In this document: in pieces, positions 34,630-44,600 of the stretch | How the letters are laid out: the number at the start of each line of letters is the position of its first letter | Numbering within the stretch: position 1 is the first letter of the stretch | Assembly: GCF_014646295.1 (NCBI RefSeq) | Contig: NZ_BMNE01000002.1 | Coordinates: 807,440 to 871,439, forward strand | DNA length: 64,000 bases | Direction: 5' to 3' | Source of the DNA: Nocardia rhizosphaerihabitans | Lineage (GTDB): Bacteria > Actinomycetota > Actinomycetes > Mycobacteriales > Mycobacteriaceae | The notes under the pieces: model-generated | Databases searched by the model: none | Told to the model about the DNA's origin: nothing | What the model saw: the letters and a program-made list of their open reading frames with translations, nothing else | Made by a program: the position numbers and the translations under genes

Positions 34630-35351
34630 CGCCCGAGTTGTTCGCCGCTGCGGCGCAGATTTGTCGCAGGTTCGTCCCGGCCGGCGGGTACGGGTTGGTC
34701 TACGGGTCACAAGCCGCCGGAACCGATCGATCGGATTCGGACCTGGACATGGTTTTGCTCGGACGCCCGCGCCTGGGATATCACGCCATGGACGAGTTGA
34801 TCACCGCGGTGTGCTGCGTCCATGACGATTTCGGTCTGCCCGCCGACACGGAAGTCAGCTACGAGACAAAGCTTTTCGCCACCTATGCCGATGTCGATCG
34901 CGCGGTCGGATTGCTGTGCTTCCCGCGGATTGCGGGCGTGCTCAGGCCGGGCCCGGTCGTTGTCGAACCGTCCTGGCTCAACTCGCCGACGTTCGCTCAA
35001 CGGCTCCTTCTCAATGCCTTGACCAGCGAACATGTGTTCCTAGGTGGAAATGTCGCACGGTATCGCGCCGACCGGTCGAGAGCCGAACAGGCTATCGCGG
35101 TGCTGGCGATCTCAATGCTCGAAGGACCTGAGATCACTGTGCCCGACGCGGTCCGGGTGCTCACCGAGGCTCCCAGCGGGGCTCGCGGCAAAGACTTCCT
35201 GGGCTACACCCCTGGCTCACGACTGTGTTCGACTGTGCAGTCGGGGTTGGCGTCATTGGTCGCCCGGAACATGGTCGAAGTTGTCGACGGCGCGCGATTC
35301 CGGCGGTGTCACGGCCGTGGTGATCAGGTTGGTCCAGGTCATGCCGCGTGA
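34626..35351 (+). CDS. Nucleotidyltransferase of the polymerase-beta superfamily
   Basis: A 241-residue protein with the NTase signature GS(27-28) followed by SDSDLD, where Asp39 and Asp41 are the metal ligands. The later part is helical. Relatives include aminoglycoside nucleotidyltransferases, protein or tRNA adenylylating enzymes and MNT antitoxins. The GTG start overlaps the methyltransferase stop (GTGA). It could adenylylate a small molecule made by the cluster, or act in self-protection. I cannot decide from sequence. Confidence 0.8.
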   Translation: MTPELFAAAAQICRRFVPAGGYGLVYGSQAAGTDRSDSDLDMVLLGRPRLGYHAMDELITAVCCVHDDFGLPADTEVSYETKLFATYADVDRAVGLLCFPRIAGVLRPGPVVVEPSWLNSPTFAQRLLLNALTSEHVFLGGNVARYRADRSRAEQAIAVLAISMLEGPEITVPDAVRVLTEAPSGARGKDFLGYTPGSRLCSTVQSGLASLVARNMVEVVDGARFRRCHGRGDQVGPGHAA

Positions 35352-35399
35352 TGGACCTGCCACACTAGGTTCACCACTCCCCATCGAAAGGAACCCAAG

Positions 35400-37166
35400 G
35401 TGAGCTCTGCCGGTGTTGTACCGCTGCTCGGACGTGTCGCTGCCGCTGTGTCGGAGGCGATCGCCCGAGTCCGTCCGGAAACGGCGGATGCGGACCCGGT
35501 AGTGCGACGATCCGATCGCGCCGATTTCCAATCGAACGCAGCGCTGCCGTTGGCGAAGCGGGTCGGTTTGGCGCCGCAACAGCTCGGTGCCGATCTTGCC
35601 GCCGGGGTTGATCTCACCGACGGTGTGATCGCTGACGTAAAGGTGTCGGGCCCAGGGTTTTTGAACATCACCCTGGCCGATTCGGCGGTGTGGGAAACCG
35701 TCGCCGCGCGGCTTGCCGATGACCGGCTCGGAGTCCCCACCACCGAAGACGGGCAACGGGTCGTCATCGATTACTCGGCGCCGAACGTGGCGAAGGAAAT
35801 GCACGTCGGGCACCTGCGGACAACCATCATCGGCGACAGCCTGGCCCGGGTCTTCGGGTTCCTCGGTGCCGACGTTGTACGCGCGAACCACTTGGGCGAC
35901 TGGGGCACCCAGTTCGGCATGCTCATCCAGTACATCGACGAGCATCCCGAATCGCCTTGGCATACAGAGGAACTGGGCTCGGACACCAGTTCGGTGTCGG
36001 CGCTCGACAGCCTGTACAAGGCGGCCCGGAAGCTGTTCGATTCCGATCCGGGTTTCGCCGACCGGGCGCGGACCCGTGTGGTTGCGCTGCAAGCGGGTGA
36101 CCCGGACACGGTGGCGCGGTGGCGGGAGATCGTCGCCGAGTCCGAGAAGTCGTTCGGCGCGATCTACGACCGGCTCGGTGTGCTGCTCACTCCCGATGAC
36201 TATGTCGGTGAGTCGTTCTACAACGATCAGCTCGCCGACACGGTCACCGAACTGGTGGACAAGGGCGTCGCGGTCGACAGCGACGGCGCGGTTGTGGTGC
36301 TGTCCGAACAGGTCACAGGCCCTGATGATCAACCGGCAGTGCTGATGGCCCGCAAACGCGACGGTGGCTACGGCTATGACAGCACCGACCTGGCGACCAT
36401 TCGGTACCGCATCGCCTCCCTGCACGCCGACCGGCTGCTGTATGTCACCGACTCGCGGCAGGCGCTGCATTTCCAGCTGGTGTTCGAAGCGGCACGGCGG
36501 GTGGGCTGGCTGACCGACGCGATCGAGGTCGACCACGTCGCCTACGGCACCATCCTCGGGCCGGACGGTAAACCGTTCAAAACCCGTGCGGGCGGGACAG
36601 TTCGGCTGATGGACCTGCTCGACGAGGCCGTCGCGCGGGTGCGCGCGGTGGTCGCCGAGAAGAACCCGGACCTGTCGTCGGCCGAACTCGACACCATCGC
36701 CGAACAGGCGGGGATCGGTGCGGTCAAGTACGCGGATCTGTCGACATCCAGGGTCAAGGACTACAGCTTCGACCCGGACCGGATGACCGCCCTCAACGGC
36801 AACACCGGCGTCTACCTGCAGTATGCCCACGCCCGGGTGTGTTCGATCCTGCGCAAAGCAGGCGCCGCAACCCCGGCTGTGGTCGATAGTGCCGGTCCAC
36901 TCGAGCCGGCGGAGCGGGAACTCGCCTTGGCCCTCGACGGCTATGGAACAGTACTCGCCGAGGCCGCTGACGCGTTGGAGCCGCACCGGCTTGCCGGCTA
37001 TCTCTACGATCTCGCCCGTGCCTACACCAGCTTCTACGACTCGTGTCCGGTCATCACGGCGGACGAACCGATCCGTTCGAACCGAATTGCACTGTGCCAG
37101 TTGACTGCGCGTACTCTCGCGCTCGGCTTGGGGCAGCTGGGAATGGCTGCACCGCAACGGATGTGA
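35400..37166 (+). CDS. argS: Arginyl-tRNA synthetase, E. coli-like clade, accessory copy
   Basis: A 588-residue class I synthetase that charges tRNA-Arg. The N-terminal Add-1 domain is present. The HIGH motif is HVGH (135-138) within YSAPNVAKEMHVGHLR; GKPFKTRAGGTVRLMD replaces the KMSKS loop, as in the E. coli enzyme. The anticodon-binding domain is complete (YLQYAHARVCSILRKAG to the GLGQLGMAAPQRM end). This is unlike the usual actinobacterial ArgS, which has a HIGG-like first motif and MSKRAG. So it is probably an extra copy, kept for resistance or for supply of Arg-tRNA. It lies 48 bases after the nucleotidyltransferase. Confidence 0.9.
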   Translation: MSSAGVVPLLGRVAAAVSEAIARVRPETADADPVVRRSDRADFQSNAALPLAKRVGLAPQQLGADLAAGVDLTDGVIADVKVSGPGFLNITLADSAVWETVAARLADDRLGVPTTEDGQRVVIDYSAPNVAKEMHVGHLRTTIIGDSLARVFGFLGADVVRANHLGDWGTQFGMLIQYIDEHPESPWHTEELGSDTSSVSALDSLYKAARKLFDSDPGFADRARTRVVALQAGDPDTVARWREIVAESEKSFGAIYDRLGVLLTPDDYVGESFYNDQLADTVTELVDKGVAVDSDGAVVVLSEQVTGPDDQPAVLMARKRDGGYGYDSTDLATIRYRIASLHADRLLYVTDSRQALHFQLVFEAARRVGWLTDAIEVDHVAYGTILGPDGKPFKTRAGGTVRLMDLLDEAVARVRAVVAEKNPDLSSAELDTIAEQAGIGAVKYADLSTSRVKDYSFDPDRMTALNGNTGVYLQYAHARVCSILRKAGAATPAVVDSAGPLEPAERELALALDGYGTVLAEAADALEPHRLAGYLYDLARAYTSFYDSCPVITADEPIRSNRIALCQLTARTLALGLGQLGMAAPQRM

Positions 37167-37277
37167 TCGCCCACCGTGCGGTAGGGATACATCGGTTCGG
37201 TTTGCTGGGTGCGGTCGGTCCGTGATCTCCTTATCGGTTCCGAACTTCGGAACTGCTTCCAAGAGGAGATCTTTCGA

Positions 37278-37709
37278 ATGAGTTTCATGGGTAAGGCCGG
37301 CTTCGCGGTGGCGGCGTTGGGTCTTGCGGCCGGGTCGGTGCTCGGTGCCGGTTCGGCGAACGCGGCGGGCGATCTGTGGGGTGCGTACGCATTCAGCTCG
37401 CAGCAGTGGGAGAGCTGGTCGGCGGTGAACTGGCCCACCGCGGAGGCGGCGGCCGCTTCCGTGCTGGATGGCTGTGGGGGCGGGGATGACTGCCAGGTCA
37501 TGACGTGGGCCAACGGGTGTGGGGCGTTGGTGTGGAACGACCAGGGGTGGGTCACCGGCGCGTCGGGCCCCACCCGTAGCGAGGCCATTCGCAAGGCCAT
37601 CGACAAGCTGTCCACCCGCGTCCCGATCGCCGGGCTGGCCAACTTCGGGTCCTCCGAACTCAGTGGCACCGAGGTCGTCGACGTGGTCTGCACGGCGAAC
37701 GCGCGCTGA
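37278..37709 (+). CDS. Secreted DUF4189-domain protein
   Basis: A 143-residue exported protein. The signal peptide (MSFMGKAGFAVAALGLAAGS then GSANAAG) is clear. The mature part WGAYAFSSQQWESWSAVNWP, then a Cys pair (DGCGGGDDCQVM) and CGALVW are typical of DUF4189 proteins, which are common and often repeated in Nocardia and mycobacteria. Function is unknown. AAGAGGAGAT precedes the ATG at 37278. It ends at a very strong terminator shared with kgd. Confidence 0.83.
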   Translation: MSFMGKAGFAVAALGLAAGSVLGAGSANAAGDLWGAYAFSSQQWESWSAVNWPTAEAAAASVLDGCGGGDDCQVMTWANGCGALVWNDQGWVTGASGPTRSEAIRKAIDKLSTRVPIAGLANFGSSELSGTEVVDVVCTANAR

Positions 37710-37726
37710 TCACCGACCGGCCGAAT

Positions 37727-37773
37727 ACGGCGAACGCCGGGTGGATCGTGGTGATCCACCCGGCGTTCGCCGT
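37727..37773. terminator. Bidirectional terminator with a 21-base perfect stem
   Basis: Arms 37727-37747 and 37753-37773 are fully complementary around the 5-base loop GTGGT. It lies between the stop codons of the convergent DUF4189 and kgd genes. Confidence 0.9.
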
Positions 37774-37787
37774 TGTGCGGTAACCGA

Positions 37788-40700
37788 TTACGCGGTCGGC
37801 TCGAAGGCCTCGGCGATGATCTCGGCCTGTTCCACGGCGTGCACCTTCGACGAACCCGAGGACGGGGCCGACATGGCGCGGCGGGAGATGCGGCGCAGTT
37901 TGCCAAGGCGGTCGGGGAGGACCTCCGGGAGGTTGAGGCCGAAGAACGGCCAGGCGCCCTGGTTGGCGGGCTCCTCCTGGACCCAGGCGATGTCGGTCGC
38001 GTTGGGGTACTTGGCCAGTGCCTCGTTGAGGCGGTACGTCGGGATCGGGTAGAGCTGCTCGACCCGGACGATGGCCACGTCCTCGCGCTTCTGCTTGGCC
38101 TTCTCCGCGGCCAGCTCGTAGTAGAGCTTGCCCGAGGTCAGCAGGATGCGCTTGACCTTGGTGGTGTCGCCGATGCCCTGCTCGTAGGTGGGCTCGTCGA
38201 ACACCGAGCGGAACTTCGACTCGGTGAAGTCCTTGATGTCGGAGACCACGGCCTTGTTGCGCAGCATCGACTTCGGGGTGAAGACGATCAGCGGGCGGCG
38301 GATGCCGTCCAGCGCGTGGCGGCGCAGCAGGTGGAAGTAGTTCGCCGGCGTCGACGGGACCGCGACGGTCATCGAGCCCTCGGCGCACAGCTGCAGGAAG
38401 CGCTCGATACGACCCGAGGTGTGGTCGGGACCCTGGCCCTCGTGGCCGTGCGGCAGCAGCAGCACGACGTCGGAGAGCTGGCCCCACTTGGCCTCACCGG
38501 AGGAGATGAACTCGTCGATGATCGACTGCGCGCCGTTGACGAAGTCACCGAACTGCGCCTCCCACAGGACCAGCGCGTTCGGGTTACCCAGCGAGTAGCC
38601 GTATTCGAAGCCCACCGCGGCGAACTCGCTCAGCGCCGAGTCGTGCACCGCGAACCAGCCGGGCTTCTCCGAGCCGATGTTGTGCAGCGGGGTGTACTCG
38701 TCGGCGTTGAGGCGGTCGATGATGACCGCGTGGCGCTGGGTGAAGGTGCCGCGGCGCGAGTCCTGACCGGTCAGGCGCACATCGTGGCCCTGGTCGATCA
38801 GCGAGCCGAAGGCCAGCAGCTCGGCGAAGGCCCAGTCGACCTTGCCCTCGTAGGCCATCTCGCGGCGCTTCTCCAGCACCGGCTTGACGCGCGGGTGCAC
38901 GTTGAAGCCGTCCGGCGGGGTGTTGAACGCGTCGCCGATGCGCTGCAGGACCGACTTGTCGACCGCGGTCTGCACGGTGGCAGGCACCTTCTGGTCGTCC
39001 TCGACGGACTCCGACGGCTCCGGAACGTACTTCTCCAGCTCGCGGACCTCGTTGAACACGCGCTCCAGCTGACCCTGGTAGTCGCGCAGCGCGTCCTCGG
39101 CCTCCTTCATGGAGATGTCGCCACGGCCGATCAGCGATTCGGTGTAGGCCTTGCGGACCGAACGCTTGGTGTCGATGACGTCGTACATCTCCGGCTGGGT
39201 CATCGAGGGGTCGTCGCCCTCGTTGTGCCCGCGGCGGCGGTAGCAGACGAGGTCGATGACGACGTCCTTGCGGAACTTCTGGCGGAAGTCGACCGCCAGG
39301 CGCGCGACCCAGTCGCAGGCCTCCGGGTCGTCACCGTTGACGTGGAAGATCGGCGCGCCGATGAACTTCGCGATGTCGGTGGAATACTCGGTGGAGCGGC
39401 TGTTCTCCGGCGCGGTGGTGAAGCCGATCTGGTTGTTCACCACGATGTGGATGGTGCCGCCGACGCGGTAGCCACGCAGGCCACCCAGGTTCAGCGTCTC
39501 GGCGACCACGCCCTGACCGGCGAACGCGGCGTCACCGTGGAGCATCAGCGGCATGACCGAGAAGCCCTCGGGACCGTCGCCCTTGTTCAGCAGGTCCTGC
39601 TTGGCGCGCACGAGGCCCTCGAGGACGGGGTCGACCGCCTCCAGGTGCGAGGGGTTCGCGGTCAGCGACACCTCGATCTCGTTGTCGCCGAACATCTGCA
39701 GGTACTGGCCCTGCGCGCCGAGGTGGTACTTCACGTCGCCGGAGCCGTGGGTGGCGGCCGGGTTCATGTTGCCCTCGAACTCGGTGAAGATCTTCGAGTA
39801 CGGCTTGCCGACGATGTTGGCCAGCACGTTGAGGCGGCCGCGGTGCGGCATGCCGATGACGACCTCGTCGAGCGCGTGCTCGGCGCACTGGTCGATGGTG
39901 GCGTCCATCATCGGGATGACGGCCTCGGCGCCCTCGAGCGAGAAGCGCTTCTGGCCGACGTACTTGGTCTGCAGGAAGGTCTCGAACGCCTCGGCGGCGT
40001 TGAGCCGGTTCAGGATGTACTTCTGCTGGGCGACCGTCGGCTTGACGTGCTTCTGCTCGACCCGGTCCTGGATCCACTTGAGCTGCTCGACGTCGAGGAT
40101 GTGGGTGTACTCCACACCGACGTGGCGGCAGTACGCGTCGCGCAGGATCGACAGCACGTCGCGCAGCTTCATCCGCTCCTGGCCGTGGAAGCCCGCGACG
40201 TTGAAGGTGCGGTCGAGGTCCCACAGCGTGAGCCCGTGCTGGGTGACGTCGAGGTCGGGGTGGCTGCGGAACTTGTCCTTGACCAGGCGCAGCGGATCGG
40301 TGTCGGCCATCAGGTGACCGCGGTTGCGGTAGGCCGCGATCATCTCGAGCACGCGAGCGCTCTTGTCGACACCGCGCTCGCTGATGTCCTTGCGCCAGCG
40401 CACCGGCTCGTACGGCACGCCCAGGCCGTGGAAGATCTCGTCGTAGAACTCGTCGGAGATCAGCAGGTTGTGGATGGTGCGCAGGAAATCGCCCGACTCG
40501 GCACCCTGGATGATGCGGTGGTCGTAGGTCGAGGTCAGCGTCATCAGCTTGCCGACGCCGATGTCGGCGAGGCGCTCGTCGCTCATGCCCTGGAACTCGG
40601 CCGGGTACTCCATGGCGCCCGCACCGATGATCGCGCCCTGGCCCGGCATGAGGCGCGGCACCGAGTGGACGGTGCCGATGGTGCCCGGGTTGGTCAGCGA

Positions 40701-41543
40701 GATGGTGACGCCGGAGAAGTCGTCGGCGCCGAGCTTGCCCTCGCGGGCGCGGCGGACGATGTCCTCGTAGGCGGAATGGAACTGACCGAAGCTCATCTCT
40801 TCGGTTTCCTTGATGGCCGCGACCACCAGCGAACGGTTGCCGTCCTTACCTGCGAGGTCGATCGCCAGGCCCAGGTTGGTGTGCGCGGGGGTGACCGCGT
40901 TGGGCTTGCCGTCGATCTCGGCGAAGTGGCGGTTCATGTTCGGGAACGCCTTGATCGCCTGGACGATCGCGTAACCCAGCAGGTGGGTGAACGAGATCTT
41001 GCCGCCGCGGGTGCGGGCCAGATGGTTGTTGATCACCAGGCGGTTGTCGATCATCAGCTTGGCCGGGATCGCGCGCACCGAGGTAGCGGTGGGGATCGTC
41101 AGCGAGGCCGACATGTTCTTCGCGATGGCGGCGGCGGGGCCGCGCAGCACCTTGCTCTCGTCGGCAACGGCGACAGCGGCGGCCTTGGGCGCGGCGGCCG
41201 GTGCGTTGGACACCGGAGCCGGCGTGGTCTGCGGCGCGCGCACGGTGGCGGGAGCAGGCTTGGGGGCAGGCGCCGGCGCCGGAGCGGGGGCGGGAGCCGG
41301 AGTGGGCTTGGGCTTGGGGGCCGCGGCGGCAGGCGCGGGGGCCGGTGCCGGAGCAGCGGCGGGAGCCGGAGTCTGGCTGTTACCGGATTCGGTGGCCTCC
41401 GGTGTGTAGTCCGCGAGGAACTCGTGCCAACTCGCGTCGACCGAGGATGGGTCCTGTTTGAACTTCTGATACATCTCGTCGACTAGCCACTGGTTCTGTC
41501 CGAACTGGGAAGTTGAGCTGCTCACAGCTGGTGTTCGCCTCAT
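37788..41543 (-). CDS. kgd: Multifunctional 2-oxoglutarate decarboxylase/dehydrogenase (Kgd)
   Basis: A 1251-residue enzyme that fuses an E2o-like acyltransferase to the thiamin-diphosphate E1o subunit. It is the actinobacterial form that feeds 2-oxoglutarate into the TCA cycle. An N-terminal [12 protein letters not shown] helix precedes a long Ala/Pro/Lys linker (about 57-100). The E2 domain has [15 protein letters not shown]. The E1 part has [30 protein letters not shown] and the end HAVEQAEII. Similarity to M. tuberculosis Rv1248c is strong along the whole length. The start may be ATG 41543 or GTG 41525 ([10 protein letters not shown]). It lies 105 bases after an ABC exporter on the same strand. 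Confidence 0.94.
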   Translation of the reverse strand: MRRTPAVSSSTSQFGQNQWLVDEMYQKFKQDPSSVDASWHEFLADYTPEATESGNSQTPAPAAAPAPAPAPAAAAPKPKPTPAPAPAPAPAPAPKPAPATVRAPQTTPAPVSNAPAAAPKAAAVAVADESKVLRGPAAAIAKNMSASLTIPTATSVRAIPAKLMIDNRLVINNHLARTRGGKISFTHLLGYAIVQAIKAFPNMNRHFAEIDGKPNAVTPAHTNLGLAIDLAGKDGNRSLVVAAIKETEEMSFGQFHSAYEDIVRRAREGKLGADDFSGVTISLTNPGTIGTVHSVPRLMPGQGAIIGAGAMEYPAEFQGMSDERLADIGVGKLMTLTSTYDHRIIQGAESGDFLRTIHNLLISDEFYDEIFHGLGVPYEPVRWRKDISERGVDKSARVLEMIAAYRNRGHLMADTDPLRLVKDKFRSHPDLDVTQHGLTLWDLDRTFNVAGFHGQERMKLRDVLSILRDAYCRHVGVEYTHILDVEQLKWIQDRVEQKHVKPTVAQQKYILNRLNAAEAFETFLQTKYVGQKRFSLEGAEAVIPMMDATIDQCAEHALDEVVIGMPHRGRLNVLANIVGKPYSKIFTEFEGNMNPAATHGSGDVKYHLGAQGQYLQMFGDNEIEVSLTANPSHLEAVDPVLEGLVRAKQDLLNKGDGPEGFSVMPLMLHGDAAFAGQGVVAETLNLGGLRGYRVGGTIHIVVNNQIGFTTAPENSRSTEYSTDIAKFIGAPIFHVNGDDPEACDWVARLAVDFRQKFRKDVVIDLVCYRRRGHNEGDDPSMTQPEMYDVIDTKRSVRKAYTESLIGRGDISMKEAEDALRDYQGQLERVFNEVRELEKYVPEPSESVEDDQKVPATVQTAVDKSVLQRIGDAFNTPPDGFNVHPRVKPVLEKRREMAYEGKVDWAFAELLAFGSLIDQGHDVRLTGQDSRRGTFTQRHAVIIDRLNADEYTPLHNIGSEKPGWFAVHDSALSEFAAVGFEYGYSLGNPNALVLWEAQFGDFVNGAQSIIDEFISSGEAKWGQLSDVVLLLPHGHEGQGPDHTSGRIERFLQLCAEGSMTVAVPSTPANYFHLLRRHALDGIRRPLIVFTPKSMLRNKAVVSDIKDFTESKFRSVFDEPTYEQGIGDTTKVKRILLTSGKLYYELAAEKAKQKREDVAIVRVEQLYPIPTYRLNEALAKYPNATDIAWVQEEPANQGAWPFFGLNLPEVLPDRLGKLRRISRRAMSAPSSGSSKVHAVEQAEIIAEAFEPTA

Positions 41544-41648
41544 TTCGTTCTTCGCGCTGCGACGTTTGTGACGTGCCCGGCAGGGGTATCAGCGGATGGC
41601 TGCCGATGCGCCCTCACCGAGCATATGCCCAGCGGCATACCCGTGTTG

Positions 41649-44600
41649 CTACTGACCCGATCTCCTCGGTGACGACCGGTCACGCGCCGACAGTATTCCC
41701 TCGGCTTCGGCGCCCGCCGCCCAGAGTCGCGCGTAACGTCCGCCCCGGGCCAGCAGTTCCTCGTGCGCGCCGAATTCCACGACCCTGCCCTGCTCGACCA
41801 CGCCGATCAGGTCGGCGCGTGCCGCGGTGGCCAGCCGGTGCGCGACAACGACGGTGGTCCGGCCCCGCGCCAGCGATCGGCTCGCTACCAGCACCGATGC
41901 CTCGGTGTCCGGGTCGAGGGTGGAGGTGGCCTCGTCGAGCAGGAGCAGATCGGGATCGACCAGTTCGGCGCGTGCCAGCGCGATCAGCTGACGCTGCCCG
42001 GCGGACAATCCGCGCCCTCTTTCACCGACCGGTTGGTTCATTTTTCGGGGCAATCCGGCGATCATTTCCGCCGCGCCGACCTTCTCGGCCGCGATGCTGA
42101 TGTCCACCGTTGTGGCGAACGGTTGCCCGAATGCAATGTTGCTCGCGACGTCGCCGGTGAACAGGTGAGCTTCCTGGGGAACAATTCCCAGCCGCGTCCG
42201 GTAGTCGGTGAGCACAAATTTACGTAAATCGACGCCGTCGACGCGGATCGAGCCGGCGGCGGGGTCCTCGGGGAGGTCGTAGAGCCGGGCCAGCAGCTTC
42301 ACGATCGTCGATTTGCCCGCGCCGGTCGCGCCGACGAGCGCCAGTGTCGTCCCGGCGGGGACGGTGAAGGAGACGCCGTCGAGTGCGGGGGTGTTGGCGC
42401 CGGGGTAGCGGAAGTGGACGTCGTCGAAGACGATCTCGCCGGCGAGCCGGTCGATGGTCAGCGCGTCCGGCGGATCGGCGGCGATCGAGGACTCGGTACG
42501 CAGCAGGTCACCGATGCGGCGCAGGCCGACCCTGGCCTGCTGGTAGCCGTCGAACACCTGCGAGAGCTCCTGGATCGGGCCGAACAGCAGGCCGAGATAC
42601 AGCACGAAGGCGACCAGGGTGCCGGTGGTCGTTCGCCCGCCGGCCACCGCGTTCGCGCCGAGGTAGACCACCACGGCCAGGGCGAGGTCGGCCCAGGCCA
42701 GGCCGAAGGAGAAGTAGGCCGCGATCGCGCGCTGGGCGCGGATGCGAGCGTCGCGATAGCGGTGCGAGTACTCGGTGAAGCGGCGGGCCGCGGTCGGTTC
42801 GTTGCGCGCGGCCTGCACCGCGCGCAGGCCCGCGATGTTCTCCTGAAAATCGGCGTTGACCGCGGACACCCGCTCGCGGGAGACGGAGTAGGCCACCGAG
42901 GACACCCGGCGGAACGCCAGCGTCGCCAGCAGCATCGGCGGCACCGTGGCCAGCACGATCAGCGCGAGCCCGGCATCGATGAACACCAGGCCGGCGGCGA
43001 CGCCGATCAGGGTGATCAGGCCGACCAGGCCGGTCGCGACGCCGGTCTGCAGGAACGTCGAGAGCGCGTCGACGTCGGTGGTCATCCTGGTCATGATCCG
43101 CCCGGACAGTTCGCGCTCGTAGAAATCCAGGCCGAGCCGCTGCAACTGCGCGTAGCTGCGCACCCGCAGCCCGAACAGCACGCGTTCGCCGGTGCGTGCG
43201 GTGAGCACGGTGACCGCGACGCCGACCACCAGCCCGGTCAGCACCAGCCCGATCCCGATCGCGCCGGCGACGGCCAGCGCGGTGCCGTCGCCCGCGGTGA
43301 CACCGGTGTCGATCGCGTAGCGGACCAGGGGTGGGAAGGCGACGCCGATCAGCGCGTCGGCGATCAGCAGCAGCATGACCGCAGCCACCAGGCCGCGCAC
43401 CGGGCGCAGCAGCGCGCGCAGGCCGAAGTCGGGCTGGGGAGCGCGTAGGTCGCCGGGCAGGCCGGGTTCCTCGGTGGCCGGTGGCAGCGCGTCGACGGCG
43501 GCGCGCAGTTCGGGGGTTTCGCTGAGATCTGCCGAGGCGGCCGACATCGAGCGTGGCCTGCCGCCGTCGGGGAGGCGTTTGGTGAGCGAGGTCGCCACCG
43601 GCACCGCCGAGCCGGTGGGCGCGGGCAGCCGGATGACGCGATCGGCCTGGGCCAGCGTGGACTCGCGGTGGGCCAGGATCAGCGTCGTCCGCCCGCCCGG
43701 ATCGGGCAGTCGGCGGAAGATCTCGGCCTCGGTGACCGCGTCCACCGCCGAGGTGGCGTCGTCGAGGACGAGCACGCGCGGACGGGTGAGCAGCGCTCTG
43801 GCCAGGGCGATGCGCTGGCGTTGCCCGCCGGACAGGGTGAGGCCGCGTTCGCCGATGACGGTGTCGTAGCCGTCGGGCAGGGCGGCGATGAACTCGTCCG
43901 CGGCGGCGGCGGTCGCGGCGGCCGCGATCTCGGCGTCGGTGGCCTCGGGACGGCCGAGCGCGATATTGGCGGCGATGGTGTCGGAGAACAGGAACGGATC
44001 GTCGAAGACGACGCCGAGCGCGCCGCGCAGGTCCTCGGCGCGCAGGTCGGCCAGGTCGGCCCTGGTGCCGTCGGCACCGACCAGACTGATCCGGCCCGCG
44101 TCGGGTGCGTAGAAACGGGGCAGCAGCAGCGACAGCGTCGACTTGCCCGAGCCGGCGGGACCGATGATCGCGACCGTCTCGCCGGGCCGCACGGTCAGGT
44201 CGAGGTTCTGCAGCACCGGCTGATCGGCGTCGAAACCGAAACTCACCGCGTCGAATTCGATGCCGAGCGGGCCGGGCGGCACCGTGACCGGCTGTTCGGG
44301 ATCGACCAGCACGGGCGCGGCGTCGATGACCTGGAAGACCCGGTCGACGGCGGCCTTGGTGAGCTGGCCCATGATCACCACCGAGGTGATCGTGCGGGCC
44401 GAGGACGTCATGGTGGCCAGGTAGGCGGTGAACGCCAGGAAGGTGCCGACGCCGATCGCGCCGTGCCTGGCCAGCACACCGCCGACGATGATCACCGCGA
44501 CCAGCCCGGCCTGCGGCAGCGCCGAGACCACCGGCGCGAACCTGGCATTGATCCTGGCGGCGCGCAGCCGCTCGGCGAACAGGCGGCGGCTGTGGTCCTC

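Noticed and set aside
29323..37166. A phage or integrative element as origin of the accessory region
   Set aside because: No integrase, transposase, tRNA edge or phage structural gene was seen in the window.
41220..41370. Repetitive GCC/GGC-rich stretch that looks like a tandem repeat or CRISPR
   Set aside because: It encodes the Ala/Pro/Lys linker of Kgd; there are no equal-length spacers.
37773..41486. A 1237-codon open frame on the plus strand opposite kgd
   Set aside because: It is the exact antisense of a strongly conserved gene. The translation is repetitive in Val, Arg, Gly, Asp and Leu, as expected from codon bias in high-GC DNA, and shows no domain.
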